DNA of 22,931 nt from CAVPXC01 sp963709505 (GTDB lineage: Bacteria > Chloroflexota > Anaerolineae > JAAEKA01): contig CAVPXC010000031.1 of the NCBI GenBank assembly GCA_963709505.1, positions 1 through 22,931 of the forward strand, written 5' to 3'. Shown one piece after another: positions 6,592 to 14,251 of the stretch. Made by a program: the position numbers and the translations under genes. Under the pieces are notes generated by a model. It searched no databases. It saw nothing but the letters and a program-made list of their open reading frames with translations, and had not been told where the DNA came from. Within the stretch, counting starts at the first letter, position 1, and every line of letters begins with the position of its first letter.

Positions 6592-8439
6592 GCTTGTACA
6601 ATTTCCTACGCCAAGTCCCTCTTTTCGCCGATCTTCCGGATGATGACCTCGATCGGCTTTGCCAAATGGTGGATAGGGTCAGCCTGCCGGCGGGTCAGGA
6701 GTTGTTCGCCGAGGGCAGCCGCGGCGATCGCGCCTATGTCATCGAGTTCGGGCGAGCTGGAGATTCTGAAAGCATCGGGCAACCGGCCTATCTTGTTGGC
6801 CGTGCGCAAAACCGGCGACGTGATTGGCGAGATCGCGCTGCTCGAGGATGTGCCTCGTACGGCAACCGTGCGGGCGCGCAGCGACAGCGTCCTCTATGCG
6901 ATCCAGCAGGAACAGTTCGAGCATTTGCTGAACGCCAGTCCGACAGCCTCGCGCGTGATTTTGGCTACGGTACTGGCGCATTGGCGCAATACGTCGGCGG
7001 CCCTTCGCCAGAGCGAGAAGATGGCGCAGCTCGGCACCTTGACGGCCGGTGTGGCCCATGAGCTCAACAATCCTGCGGCAGCCGTCAAACGCGGCGTCGA
7101 ACAGTTGACAGAGGCGGTCACCACCCTGCTGCAAGCCCAGGCCAGGGTCGACCGGCTCGACCTGGACGCCGCCCAACAGGCGAACTTACTTGCCGTGGGT
7201 GACCAAGTCCGCGCGGCCGCGGCCAAGCCTGGATCCTCGATGGACCCGCTGGCGCGCAACGACCTTGAGTTTGAGTTGGAGAGCTGGCTGGACGATCGTG
7301 GGGTACCGGATGCCTGGGAATTGTCGCCGACCCTTGTAGAGCTTGGCTACGATCAGAAGAAGTTGGTGGCACTGGTCGAACCCTTTGCACCCGAGCAACT
7401 TCCGGGTGTAGTAAGTTGGCTGGGCGCAACTTACTCGGTCCACAACTTGCTGGCTGAGGTCGGCCAAGGCGCCGGCCGTATCTCCGAGATCGTCAAGGCG
7501 CTTAAGTCCTATGCATACCTGGATCAAGCGCCGGTGCAATCGGTCGATTTGCATCAGGGTCTCGACAATACCCTGCTCATTCTGCGGCACAAACTGTCCG
7601 GGATCAGGGTGCGTCGAGAGTATGCGCCCGAGTTGCCGGCCATTCAAGGCTACGGCAGCGAGCTCAACCAGGTGTGGACCAACCTGATCGACAATGCGGT
7701 CGATGCTTTGGAGAACACGGCCAGTCCGGAGATCATCCTTCGCACGGCGCGCGACGGCGATTGGGTGACCGTCGAAGTGCAGGACAACGGGCCAGGCATC
7801 CCGTCCGAGATCCAATCGCGTATCTTCGATGCCTTCTTCACCACCAAGCCGCCGGGCAAAGGTACCGGGCTTGGGCTGGAGATCAGCTACAGTATCGTGG
7901 TCAACAAGCATCGTGGCAACATCAAGGTCTTCTCCCAACCTGGGTTCACCTGTTTTCAGGTGATCTTACCGCTGAATTTCGAGGCAGTCGATACCATGAC
8001 ACAACCTGTGCCCGCCGTAGCAAAGGGCGACGATACCCAGATGCGCCGGATTTTGGAAAGCGCAAAGACGATTGCCGTTGTCGGTATGTCCCCGCGGCCC
8101 GAACGCCCATCTCATAGCGTGCCTGCCTATCTGCAGGCGAATGGCTATCGCATCATTCCTGTGAACCCAAGCCTGGATCAGGCGCTGGGTGAGCAGGCCT
8201 ATCCCGATTTGTTGTCAGTGCCGGAGCCAATCGATGTGGTAGACATCTTTCGGCGCAGCGAGGACGTGAAGCCGATCGTCGAGCAGGCGATCCAGGCCGG
8301 CGCCAAGGCGATTTGGATGCAAGAGGGGATCGTCAACGAGGAAGCTGCCGACCTGGCGCGGCGCGCGGGCTTGGATGTCGTCATGGATGCCTGCATGCGC
8401 GCGACACATAGGCGGCTGTTCGGTCAGGCCGGCGCTTGA
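6588..8439 (+). CDS. Sensor histidine kinase with N-terminal cNMP-binding and C-terminal CoA-binding domains; frameshifted
   Basis: GTG at 6588 overlaps the previous stop (GTGA, 6588-6591). Residues 1-53 read in one frame and the rest in the next: an extra base lies at 6747-6749 (GAGTTC), and removing it gives one protein of about 616 residues. Order: a cyclic-nucleotide-binding domain (about 1-125) with phosphate cassette GEIALLEDVPRTATVRA; a HisKA region with VAHELNNP, His about 157; a HATPase domain with NLIDNAVDAL, DNGPGIP and GKGTGLGLE (about 365-430); and from about 470 a CoA_binding_2 (YccU-like) domain, AKTIAVVGMSPRPERPSHS onward. An ATG at 7996 could start that last domain separately, but no stop precedes it. 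It probably phosphorylates the receiver flavoprotein upstream, so the pair would integrate cyclic-nucleotide, acyl-CoA and redox status. Confidence 0.85.
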
Positions 8440-8465
8440 GCTTCCCGTAACCTGGAGTTTATGCA

Positions 8466-8700
8466 ATTATGTTATGCTGAGACTCCGCATACCGTGGGCG
8501 GTATTAGCAAACGAAGAAACTTGTTGGTGTCATCCTGAGGCTCGGCGAAGGATCTCCGTTTGCATCCACACAGAGATCCTTCGCCGAGCCTCAGGATGAC
8601 ACCAACAACTTCTAGCTTAACAAAACACTACTCATGACATACCATGTCATTCGTTTGCGAATACCGCCCCGCGGGATGCGGGGTCTCAGCATGACATAAT
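8466..8700. repeat. Nested palindromic repeats: perfect 36-bp hairpin inside an imperfect 49-bp one
   Basis: The inner arms 8521-8556 and 8573-8608 are exact 36-bp complements with a 16-base loop. The outer arms 8466-8514 and 8651-8700 pair over about 49 bp with five or six differences. The element fills the space between the convergent kinase and fdhA genes. The inner palindrome (core TCATCCTGAGGCTCGGCGAA) resembles REP-type dispersed sequences; copy number elsewhere cannot be judged here. The outer hairpin could act as a bidirectional transcription stop, but no T-tracts are present. Confidence 0.8.
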
Positions 8701-8725
8701 CGAACCTTCTGCTTCGAAACCACGC

Positions 8726-11020
8726 CTATTTGATCGTTCCTCGATCACCTAATGCGATACTCGCGCCCACGCGATCGGGCACGGTCATCGCCTTGCCCAC
8801 CCGCACCCCACAGACTTTGTAATCAGGGATCTTCGCCCGTTCATCCAGCCGGTTGTCAGTTAGGACATTGGCCGCGGCTTCGGCGAAATGGAAGGGGATG
8901 AAAATCGTGCGTTCGGGCGAGCGGCCGGTCACGAGCAGGCGCGCCGTGATCGTACCGCGGCGGCTGCTCAGGTCCACCCAGGCGCCGGTTGCCAGCCCGG
9001 CACGGGCCGCATCGTAGGGGTGCATCTCGACGGTGCATTCGGGCCAGATCGCATCGAGCGCCGAGACGCGCGTCATTGTGCCGCCATGCCAGTGGTAGAG
9101 CACGCGGCCGGTGCTCAGGATGAACGGATACTCCTCATCGGGCAGCTCGCTTTGGGTGCCATACTCGACCGGCCAAAACTTGCCGCGGCCACGCGGAAAA
9201 TCCTCTTCGAAGAGATAGGGCGTGCCCGGGTGGTCGAGTGTCGGGCAGGGCCAGTGTACGCCGCCCTCGCGTTCCAGCCGTTCATAGGTAATGCCGTAGA
9301 AGTCAGGGGTAACTCGGCGCATCTCCTCCCAGATTTCGGACGAATGTGTGTAATTCCAGTCGATCATCACCTGTTCGGCGCGCAGCCTGGGCATCGCATG
9401 TGTCGCGCGTTCACCATCAAACAACTCTTCGTCCTTCGCTCCACTCTCCACTCTCCACTCTCCACTCCCCTCCTTCCGCCCTCCGCCATTCGTTGCTCCC
9501 ACATTCGTTGTGATATCTCCGACGCACCGCCGAGCCAGATCGCTGACAATCTCCCAATCGGCTCGCGCCAATCCTGGCGGTGGCACGGCGGCGCGGCAGC
9601 GCTGCACGCGCCGATCGGAGTTCGTAAACGTGCCGTCCTTCTCCGCAAAGCTGGCTGCCGGCAGGATCACGTCGGCGTAGACGTTGGTCTCGTTGAAGAA
9701 GATGTCCTGTGCGACGAAGAACTCGAGCTGTTCGATCGCATGTTGGGCGTGGCGCAGGTTGGTCTCGCTCATCATCGGGTTCTCGCCCATCACGTACCAG
9801 CCCTTGACCTGGCCGGTCAGGATTCCATCCACCATCTCTGTGACAGTCAGGCCGGGCTTGCCAGGAAGCGGCGCGTGCCATGCCTCCTCGAAGCTGTGGC
9901 GAATCGTTTCGTCGGTAACGGGCTGATAGGCCGTGTAGAAGCTTGGCAGCCCGCCGGCATCCGAGCAGCCCTGGACGTTGTTCTGGCCCCGCAGCGGGTT
10001 GAGCCCCGTGCTGGGCCGGCCTACGTGCCCGCACATCAGCGCCAGGTTGGTCAGGGTCAACGTGTTGTCGGTACCGTGCGTACTTTGGCTGATGCCCATG
10101 CCCCAGTACATCGCCGCGGCGCCGGCCGTGGCGTAGAGCCGGGCCGCCTGGCGGATTGCCTCCGCTGGCACGCCGGTGATCGCCTCAGCCCACTCCGGCG
10201 TCTTGTCCTCCAGGCTTTCGACGTATTCCGAGAAGCCTTCCGTGCGCGCGGCGATGAACTCGGGGTTAGTAAGACCCTCCTTGACGACGACGTGCGCCAT
10301 GGCGTTGAAGAGTGCGGTGTCGGTGCCGGGCCGTTCACGCAGCCACAGATCGGCAAAGCGGGTCATCTCGGTCTGGCGCGGGTCGACCACGATCAGCCTG
10401 GCGCCGTTCTTGCGCACGGCCTGCTTGAGAAAGGTCGCGATTACCGGGTGGGTCTCGGCGGTGTTGGAGCCGATGACCATGAAGCACTCCAGGTGTTCCA
10501 TCTCGGCGATGGAATTGCTCATGGCGCTGGAGCCGATGGCGAGCTGCAGGCCGCTGACGCTTCCCGCGTGACACAGCCGCGCGCAGTGGTCGATGTTGTT
10601 GGTGCCAATGATCTGACGGAGGAACTTCTGCAGCAGGTAGTTGTCTTCGTTGGTGGCCTTGGCGCAGGCGTTAGCGGTGATGCTGTCCGGCCCGTAGCGC
10701 GCCCGCAGGTCCAATAGCCGGGCGGCGACGAGATCCAGCGCCTCGTCCCAGCTCGCCTCGCGCCAGTCTTCAGGGCTCGCAGCGGCAGTTCGCTGCCCGG
10801 GCCGCTGCGGCTCGCGCCGGATCAACGGCGCGGTCAGCCGGCTGGGGTGGTGCACGTAATCCGCGCCATAGCGGCCCTTGACGCAAAGCCGGCCGTAGTT
10901 CGGCGCGGCATCGAAGGGCGCGTCTATGCGGAAGATAGTGTCATCCTTGATGTTCAGTAGCACCTGGCAGCCGACACCGCAATAGGGGCACGTCGATCGA
11001 AAGGTATTATCTGGCTCCAT
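8726..11020 (-). CDS. fdhA: Formate dehydrogenase catalytic subunit (molybdopterin bis-MGD, Cys-type)
   Basis: This 764-residue enzyme should oxidise formate to CO2 at a Mo or W bis-pyranopterin centre. The N-terminal [4Fe-4S] ligands are C11, C14, C18 (CPYCGVGC) and C46, followed by K49. The catalytic residue is C150-H151 in DHCARLCHAGSVSGL, so this is a cysteine rather than a selenocysteine enzyme. PLRGQNNVQGCSDAGG is typical of the FDH family. The C-terminal pterin-binding domain includes ILSTGRVLYHWHGGTMTR. Residues about 502-552 are an extra low-complexity segment partly encoded by heptamer repeats, lying between the conserved WEIVSDLARR and SEIWEEMRRVTPDFYGITYERL. The HoxU-like Fe-S gene lies just upstream in the same direction. 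No fdhD or cofactor genes are in the window. Other Mo oxidoreductases of the family are possible but less likely. Confidence 0.9.
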   Translation of the reverse strand: MEPDNTFRSTCPYCGVGCQVLLNIKDDTIFRIDAPFDAAPNYGRLCVKGRYGADYVHHPSRLTAPLIRREPQRPGQRTAAASPEDWREASWDEALDLVAARLLDLRARYGPDSITANACAKATNEDNYLLQKFLRQIIGTNNIDHCARLCHAGSVSGLQLAIGSSAMSNSIAEMEHLECFMVIGSNTAETHPVIATFLKQAVRKNGARLIVVDPRQTEMTRFADLWLRERPGTDTALFNAMAHVVVKEGLTNPEFIAARTEGFSEYVESLEDKTPEWAEAITGVPAEAIRQAARLYATAGAAAMYWGMGISQSTHGTDNTLTLTNLALMCGHVGRPSTGLNPLRGQNNVQGCSDAGGLPSFYTAYQPVTDETIRHSFEEAWHAPLPGKPGLTVTEMVDGILTGQVKGWYVMGENPMMSETNLRHAQHAIEQLEFFVAQDIFFNETNVYADVILPAASFAEKDGTFTNSDRRVQRCRAAVPPPGLARADWEIVSDLARRCVGDITTNVGATNGGGRKEGSGEWRVESGAKDEELFDGERATHAMPRLRAEQVMIDWNYTHSSEIWEEMRRVTPDFYGITYERLEREGGVHWPCPTLDHPGTPYLFEEDFPRGRGKFWPVEYGTQSELPDEEYPFILSTGRVLYHWHGGTMTRVSALDAIWPECTVEMHPYDAARAGLATGAWVDLSSRRGTITARLLVTGRSPERTIFIPFHFAEAAANVLTDNRLDERAKIPDYKVCGVRVGKAMTVPDRVGASIALGDRGTIK
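9439..9466. repeat. Four CTCCACT heptamer repeats inside fdhA
   Basis: Four exact CTCCACT units lie head to tail (9439-9466). On the coding strand they give the segment SGEWRVESGA, in the middle of a stretch of about 50 residues that looks foreign to the enzyme family. Unlike the intergenic heptamer tracts, there is no inverted partner here. Confidence 0.85.
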
Positions 11021-11058
11021 TGCCTATAGCCCGCTTTCAGAGTCGAAGAAGATCGGAT

Positions 11059-11151
11059 GAATTGTCAATTGGGAATTGTCAATTGTCAATTGCTAATCTC
11101 GGAATTCCGGAAATCAACAATTGACAATTGACAATTCCCAATTGACAATTC
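11059..11151. repeat. Heptamer-repeat palindrome (AATTGTC unit), perfect 34-bp arms
   Basis: Arms 11059-11092 and 11118-11151 are exact 34-bp complements around 25 bases. Each arm is built from the 7-bp unit AATTGTC, with one AATTGGG variant. The AT-rich hairpin occupies nearly the whole space between the HoxU-like gene and fdhA, so if the two are co-transcribed the mRNA would carry it and it could affect stability or relative expression. Confidence 0.9.
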
Positions 11152-11157
11152 TCCGTT

Positions 11158-11817
11158 CTACAACTGAAACTGCTCCATACTAGCCTCGACCTTTCCCTTG
11201 AGCGCGCCCGTCGGGCAGACGCCGACGCAGTTGCCGCAAAAGACGCAGGTGGTGTCGGGCATGTCTTCGTCGAAGAAGGTGGCGACGTGGCTGGCCAGGC
11301 CGCGGCCGCCCCAGGTAAGCGCGTAGGTGTATTGCACGTCCTCGGCGCAGACCTGGATGCAGCGCCAGCACATGACGCACTGGGAGTAGTCGCGCACGTA
11401 GAACGGGTTATCGTCGAGCAGGTCGAACTGGCGGCTTTGGCCGCCGGCGAAGCGCGTCACGTCCGCACCGTATCGCTCGATGTTTTCCTGGATCTCCGGC
11501 GCCTCGTGTAGGTCCACGGTGGAGGCCAGCAGCTCCAGAAGGACGCGCCGGGCCGTGAGGACGCGCTCGGTCTCGGTGTTGACGATCATGTCCGGCTGCA
11601 CCTGTGCCACACAGGCCGGCTGCAAGGTGCGGCTACCAACCACCTCGACGGTGCACAGGCGGCAGACGGCATTCGCGGTCAAAGTAGGGTGAAAGCAGAT
11701 CGTGGGGATCTCAACGCCCGCGCGTTCGGCAGCCTGGAGAATCGTGCTGCCGGCCAGCGCAGACACGGTCCGGCCGTTGAGAGTGAAGGAGAGGGTCGAA
11801 GGCGGAAGTTCGCTCAT
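11158..11817 (-). CDS. HoxU/NuoG-N-like iron-sulfur subunit
   Basis: The 219-residue electron-transfer subunit links a flavin diaphorase to a catalytic subunit. Residues 8-75 are a [2Fe-2S] plant-type ferredoxin domain with C41, C52, C55 and C69. Two [4Fe-4S] sets follow, C147/C150/C153/C157 and C191/C194/C197/C201 (CVFCGNCVGVCP). In NuoG/HoxU relatives the region after LLAS normally carries a His-Cys-rich cluster motif. Here it reads STVDLHEAPEIQENIERYG, with no cysteines, so that cluster should be missing. Start ATG 11817 fits the conserved N-terminus, though its ribosome site is weak. With fdhA downstream and nuoEF elsewhere in the window this would complete an NAD-linked formate dehydrogenase. 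The complex is inferred. Confidence 0.88.
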   Translation of the reverse strand: MSELPPSTLSFTLNGRTVSALAGSTILQAAERAGVEIPTICFHPTLTANAVCRLCTVEVVGSRTLQPACVAQVQPDMIVNTETERVLTARRVLLELLASTVDLHEAPEIQENIERYGADVTRFAGGQSRQFDLLDDNPFYVRDYSQCVMCWRCIQVCAEDVQYTYALTWGGRGLASHVATFFDEDMPDTTCVFCGNCVGVCPTGALKGKVEASMEQFQL

Positions 11818-12022
11818 CGTGACGTGGCTCCGTTGCCAGTGGGGGTGTGTTGGCGTGCAAAGAGTGCAACAGTATACCCTACAAGGTGACTCCAGCGCAA
11901 ACCGCCGTGCCGCAACTCAGCCGGAATATCGTCACTGATTTGGAGCGTGGCTGCAACGTAACCTGTGGCCTTGGCATGCTGCCCTCAGTATCTGGACCAG
12001 GCCACCTACGACATGACCTCGC
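11818..12022. other. Spacer upstream of the HoxU-like gene with a weak promoter candidate
   Basis: On the minus strand TATACT (complement of 11871-11876) lies 18 bp from TTGCGC (complement of 11895-11900). The -10 is good and the -35 poor, about 55 bases before the ATG at 11817. No other structure is evident. If functional, it would let the formate dehydrogenase pair be expressed separately from the cytochrome and transporter genes upstream. Confidence 0.35.
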
Positions 12023-13258
12023 CTACCCACACCCACCACCGCTTTTGTCGCGTTTGATCTGCAGCTTGACCTTGGGGGTGTACGCTAACTCCCACTCGTG
12101 CGGGCTGGGATCGGATGCTTCGAAGCGGTCGCCAAGCGCGGCGGGGAAGCTGAAACAGAGTGTGTCGTCGCCGGTAGGAGCTGTGGTCGAGACGATGCCG
12201 GTCTCGTCTTTGCCGAAGGTGGCAATCCATTCGTTGATGCCGCCTTCAAGCACGTAGGCGTTGGGTACGCTTTCGGCGGTCAGGGTCTTCCATGCCTCCG
12301 TTGAGGCCTTTTCGTCGTTGCTGACCAACACAAAGACCGTGTTAAGCGCCTGCTGGGCATGCAGCTCCGGGATCATAGATTCGATTTGGTCCAGTGGCAC
12401 GTTTTTTGCACCAGTGATGTGGAATTGGTTGTATTCCGTTTCGGGACGCACGTCGAGCATGACGACCTTGAGCGTGTCGTTGGCGATCGTGTCGAGCAAC
12501 TCGCCGGGGTGGATTTGCACCTCGCGGTTGACCAGCGCAGCGTCCTTCGTCGCAGCGACACGGGCGTACTTGTCCTCCGTCGTCGGCATGCCGATTACGA
12601 TGATGCTGACGGCAAAGGTGACCAGTCCAACTGCCAGGTAGCGACGCCACTTCGGCTCCTTTTTGAGGTCACGGCCGCCGAAAATATGCTCCAGCTGCTC
12701 GGCGCCCCAAAACATGAACAGCGCCATCATAACCACCCCCACCACTACGACGCCGGCGGGGAGGTTCAACCACTCAGGAATGGTCACCCTCCCCATATAG
12801 CCGGCGGTGTTCCACCACACGTCGTAGAAGCGCTCGGTCTCGCCGAAGAGGAAGATGCCGAAGAGCACGCCCAGCACAAAGAACAGGCCGTCCACCTTGC
12901 GGGTCGCCATGGCCACCAGCGACGTGCCGGGGCAGAAGCCGCCGACGATGAAGCCCACGCCCATGATCAAGCCGCCCACGATGCCCGATGCCAGGTAGGT
13001 GGGGTTGACCCATACCAGGCTGAAGTCCAGGATGCCCAGGCCCACGGTGATGAAGATGAGCACCATGGCCGTCACGATCGCGCCGAACATCACCTTGAGC
13101 ACGGTCATGTCCTTGAAGTAGAACTGTGCCGCCAGCTTCTTGGAGTTGCCAAAGCCGGCGCTTTCCAGCACAAAGCCAAAGGCAAAGCCGATCAGGCCAA
13201 AGACCAGGAACATCAGCGGCTTGCCGATCAAAGTCTCAAGCTGAAGTGGGAATAACAT
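12023..13258 (-). CDS. YeeE/YedE sulfur-compound transporter fused to a degenerate rhodanese domain
   Basis: The 411-residue product starts at ATG 13258, which has AGGAG seven bases upstream; ATG 13261 is only four bases away. Residues 1-235 hold about seven or eight membrane segments of the YeeE/YedE (sulf_transp) family, known for thiosulfate uptake, with the conserved Cys in GFIVGGFCPGTS (C109). A further membrane segment follows RRYLAVG. Residues about 250-350 are a rhodanese-like domain (VVMLDVRPETEYNQFHITGAKNVPL and EGGINEWIATF). The catalytic loop reads LVSNDEKAS, with Ser (about S313) where the sulfur-carrying Cys is expected, so sulfurtransferase activity is doubtful. The C-terminus ends SGGGCG. 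It lies downstream of a second, smaller YeeE gene; the two halves probably form one transport system. Confidence 0.88.
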   Translation of the reverse strand: MLFPLQLETLIGKPLMFLVFGLIGFAFGFVLESAGFGNSKKLAAQFYFKDMTVLKVMFGAIVTAMVLIFITVGLGILDFSLVWVNPTYLASGIVGGLIMGVGFIVGGFCPGTSLVAMATRKVDGLFFVLGVLFGIFLFGETERFYDVWWNTAGYMGRVTIPEWLNLPAGVVVVGVVMMALFMFWGAEQLEHIFGGRDLKKEPKWRRYLAVGLVTFAVSIIVIGMPTTEDKYARVAATKDAALVNREVQIHPGELLDTIANDTLKVVMLDVRPETEYNQFHITGAKNVPLDQIESMIPELHAQQALNTVFVLVSNDEKASTEAWKTLTAESVPNAYVLEGGINEWIATFGKDETGIVSTTAPTGDDTLCFSFPAALGDRFEASDPSPHEWELAYTPKVKLQIKRDKSGGGCG

Positions 13259-13296
13259 CATAGGTCTCCTGACGAGGACGAAACAAAACCGGGGAA

Positions 13297-13503
13297 CTGC
13301 CACAGATTACACGGACCTTCGGCAGATTTGTCGGAAGGGAGGGCAGAAAAAGCAATCCGTAAAATCCGTGAAGTCGTAGCTGCTCGCCCGTCATTCCTGC
13401 GAAAGCAGGAATCCATCGGTTAAGCTTGTATTCACCGCCATCCGGATGGGTTCCTGCTTTCGCAGGAATGACGGGCGAGCCAGTTGCGTGAAATCTGTGG
13501 CAG
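13297..13503. repeat. Nested palindromic repeats between the two YeeE genes
   Basis: Inner arms 13382-13417 and 13445-13480 pair over 36 bp with one mismatch. Each inner arm contains its own small hairpin, ATTCCTGC-GAAA-GCAGGAAT. Outer arms 13297-13313 (CTGCCACAGATTACACG) and 13487-13503 pair over 17 bp with one mismatch. The pattern suggests a REP-like element inserted into an older palindrome. It would be transcribed if the two YeeE genes share an mRNA. Confidence 0.8.
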
Positions 13504-13538
13504 GAACTCCTCTCTGGCACACCAGGGCTAATTGGGCA

Positions 13539-14105
13539 TTAATTCCAGAGCCGGCGAACGAAGTAAGCCAGCGCATAGCCGCCGGCAAATACGGCGAACA
13601 TGAAGGCCCAGGCGCCGAGCGAGAGCACAGCGCCGCCCGACAGCGCAAGGCCGGACGTGCAGCCGCGCGCCATTCGGGCACCGTAGCCCATGAGAGTGCC
13701 GCCGATCAGGGCCATCAGCCAGCGGGTGCGGACGGTGATGTTGGGGCCTTTGTTGGTCTCAACCTTCAAGCGGCCGTTGAGCCAGCCCGAAGCGAAGCCG
13801 CCGAGCAAGGTGCCGAAGATCATCGGCACGATCCAGTCGTCCAGTGGGTTCTTGTTACCGCCGGCCAGCTTGATCAGATAGGGAATGCGGTCGACGTGCT
13901 CAGGCGCGAAGATGTCCTGTACGAAGACCACGATACGGTTCAGCCCGCCCGACGCGCCCAGCCCGTTGCCGGTGATGAAAAAGGCCAGAAACAGCACCAA
14001 GCCGAGCAGCAGACCGCCGAGATAGGGATGGATGTAATCCCGCTTCGGGCGGTTGAAGAGGCGGGCTTTCCAGGTTTTGTGTTGTGAGTCGAGAGCGGTA
14101 GTCAT
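13539..14105 (-). CDS. YeeE/YedE family membrane protein (sulfur transport)
   Basis: The 188-residue product has a soluble N-terminus with the motif RPKRDYIHPYLGG, then about four or five membrane helices. The family signature GYGARMARGCTSGLALSGG carries the conserved Cys (in GCTSG) implicated in passing thiosulfate or sulfur through the pore in characterised relatives. It is about half the length of full YeeE proteins, which fits the common arrangement of two half-size proteins encoded side by side; the partner is the gene at 12023-13258. It follows the cytochrome b gene in the same direction after a hairpin. ATG 14105 fits the family; AAGGA lies about 11 bases upstream. Confidence 0.88.
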   Translation of the reverse strand: MTTALDSQHKTWKARLFNRPKRDYIHPYLGGLLLGLVLFLAFFITGNGLGASGGLNRIVVFVQDIFAPEHVDRIPYLIKLAGGNKNPLDDWIVPMIFGTLLGGFASGWLNGRLKVETNKGPNITVRTRWLMALIGGTLMGYGARMARGCTSGLALSGGAVLSLGAWAFMFAVFAGGYALAYFVRRLWN

Positions 14106-14140
14106 TGGCTTGTTTTTCCTTTCAGGGATTGGAAATCCCT

Positions 14141-14244
14141 GTCTGAAGCTGAGAAGTGGCCTCAGCCACCAGGGAATAGGCCCTGCACTGGGTAGGCCCT
14201 ACGGCCCATTTCCCAGTGGCTGAGGCCACTTCTCAGCTTCAGAC
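14141..14244. repeat. Perfect 29-bp hairpin between cytochrome b and YeeE genes
   Basis: Arms 14141-14169 and 14216-14244 are exact 29-bp complements. The 46-base loop itself contains complementary pieces (AGGCCCTGCACTGGGTAGGC region). It lies eight bases after the cytochrome b stop. There is no T-tract, so it may trim or stabilise mRNA rather than stop transcription. Confidence 0.85.
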
Positions 14245-14251
14245 GGTGAAT

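Noticed and set aside
6747..6750. Programmed +1 ribosomal frameshift in the kinase gene
   Set aside because: The same plus-strand hexamer marks breaks in genes on the other strand, so the mRNA sequences differ; no slippery run or stop codon typical of programmed sites is present.
10570..10573. Selenocysteine in formate dehydrogenase
   Set aside because: The active-site codon encodes Cys (C150) and no in-frame TGA is present.
8888..10717. 609-codon open frame on the plus strand opposite fdhA
   Set aside because: It is antisense to a clearly conserved molybdoenzyme; its composition is a mirror of high-GC codon use and it shows no domain.
11059..11151. Possible terminator between the HoxU-like gene and fdhA
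   Set aside because: AT-rich repeat hairpin without a T-tract; the two genes are expected to work together.
13259..13303. Upstream start of the YeeE-rhodanese gene at 13303
   Set aside because: The extra 15 residues are Arg-rich and unlike a transporter N-terminus; AGGAG is correctly spaced for ATG 13258.
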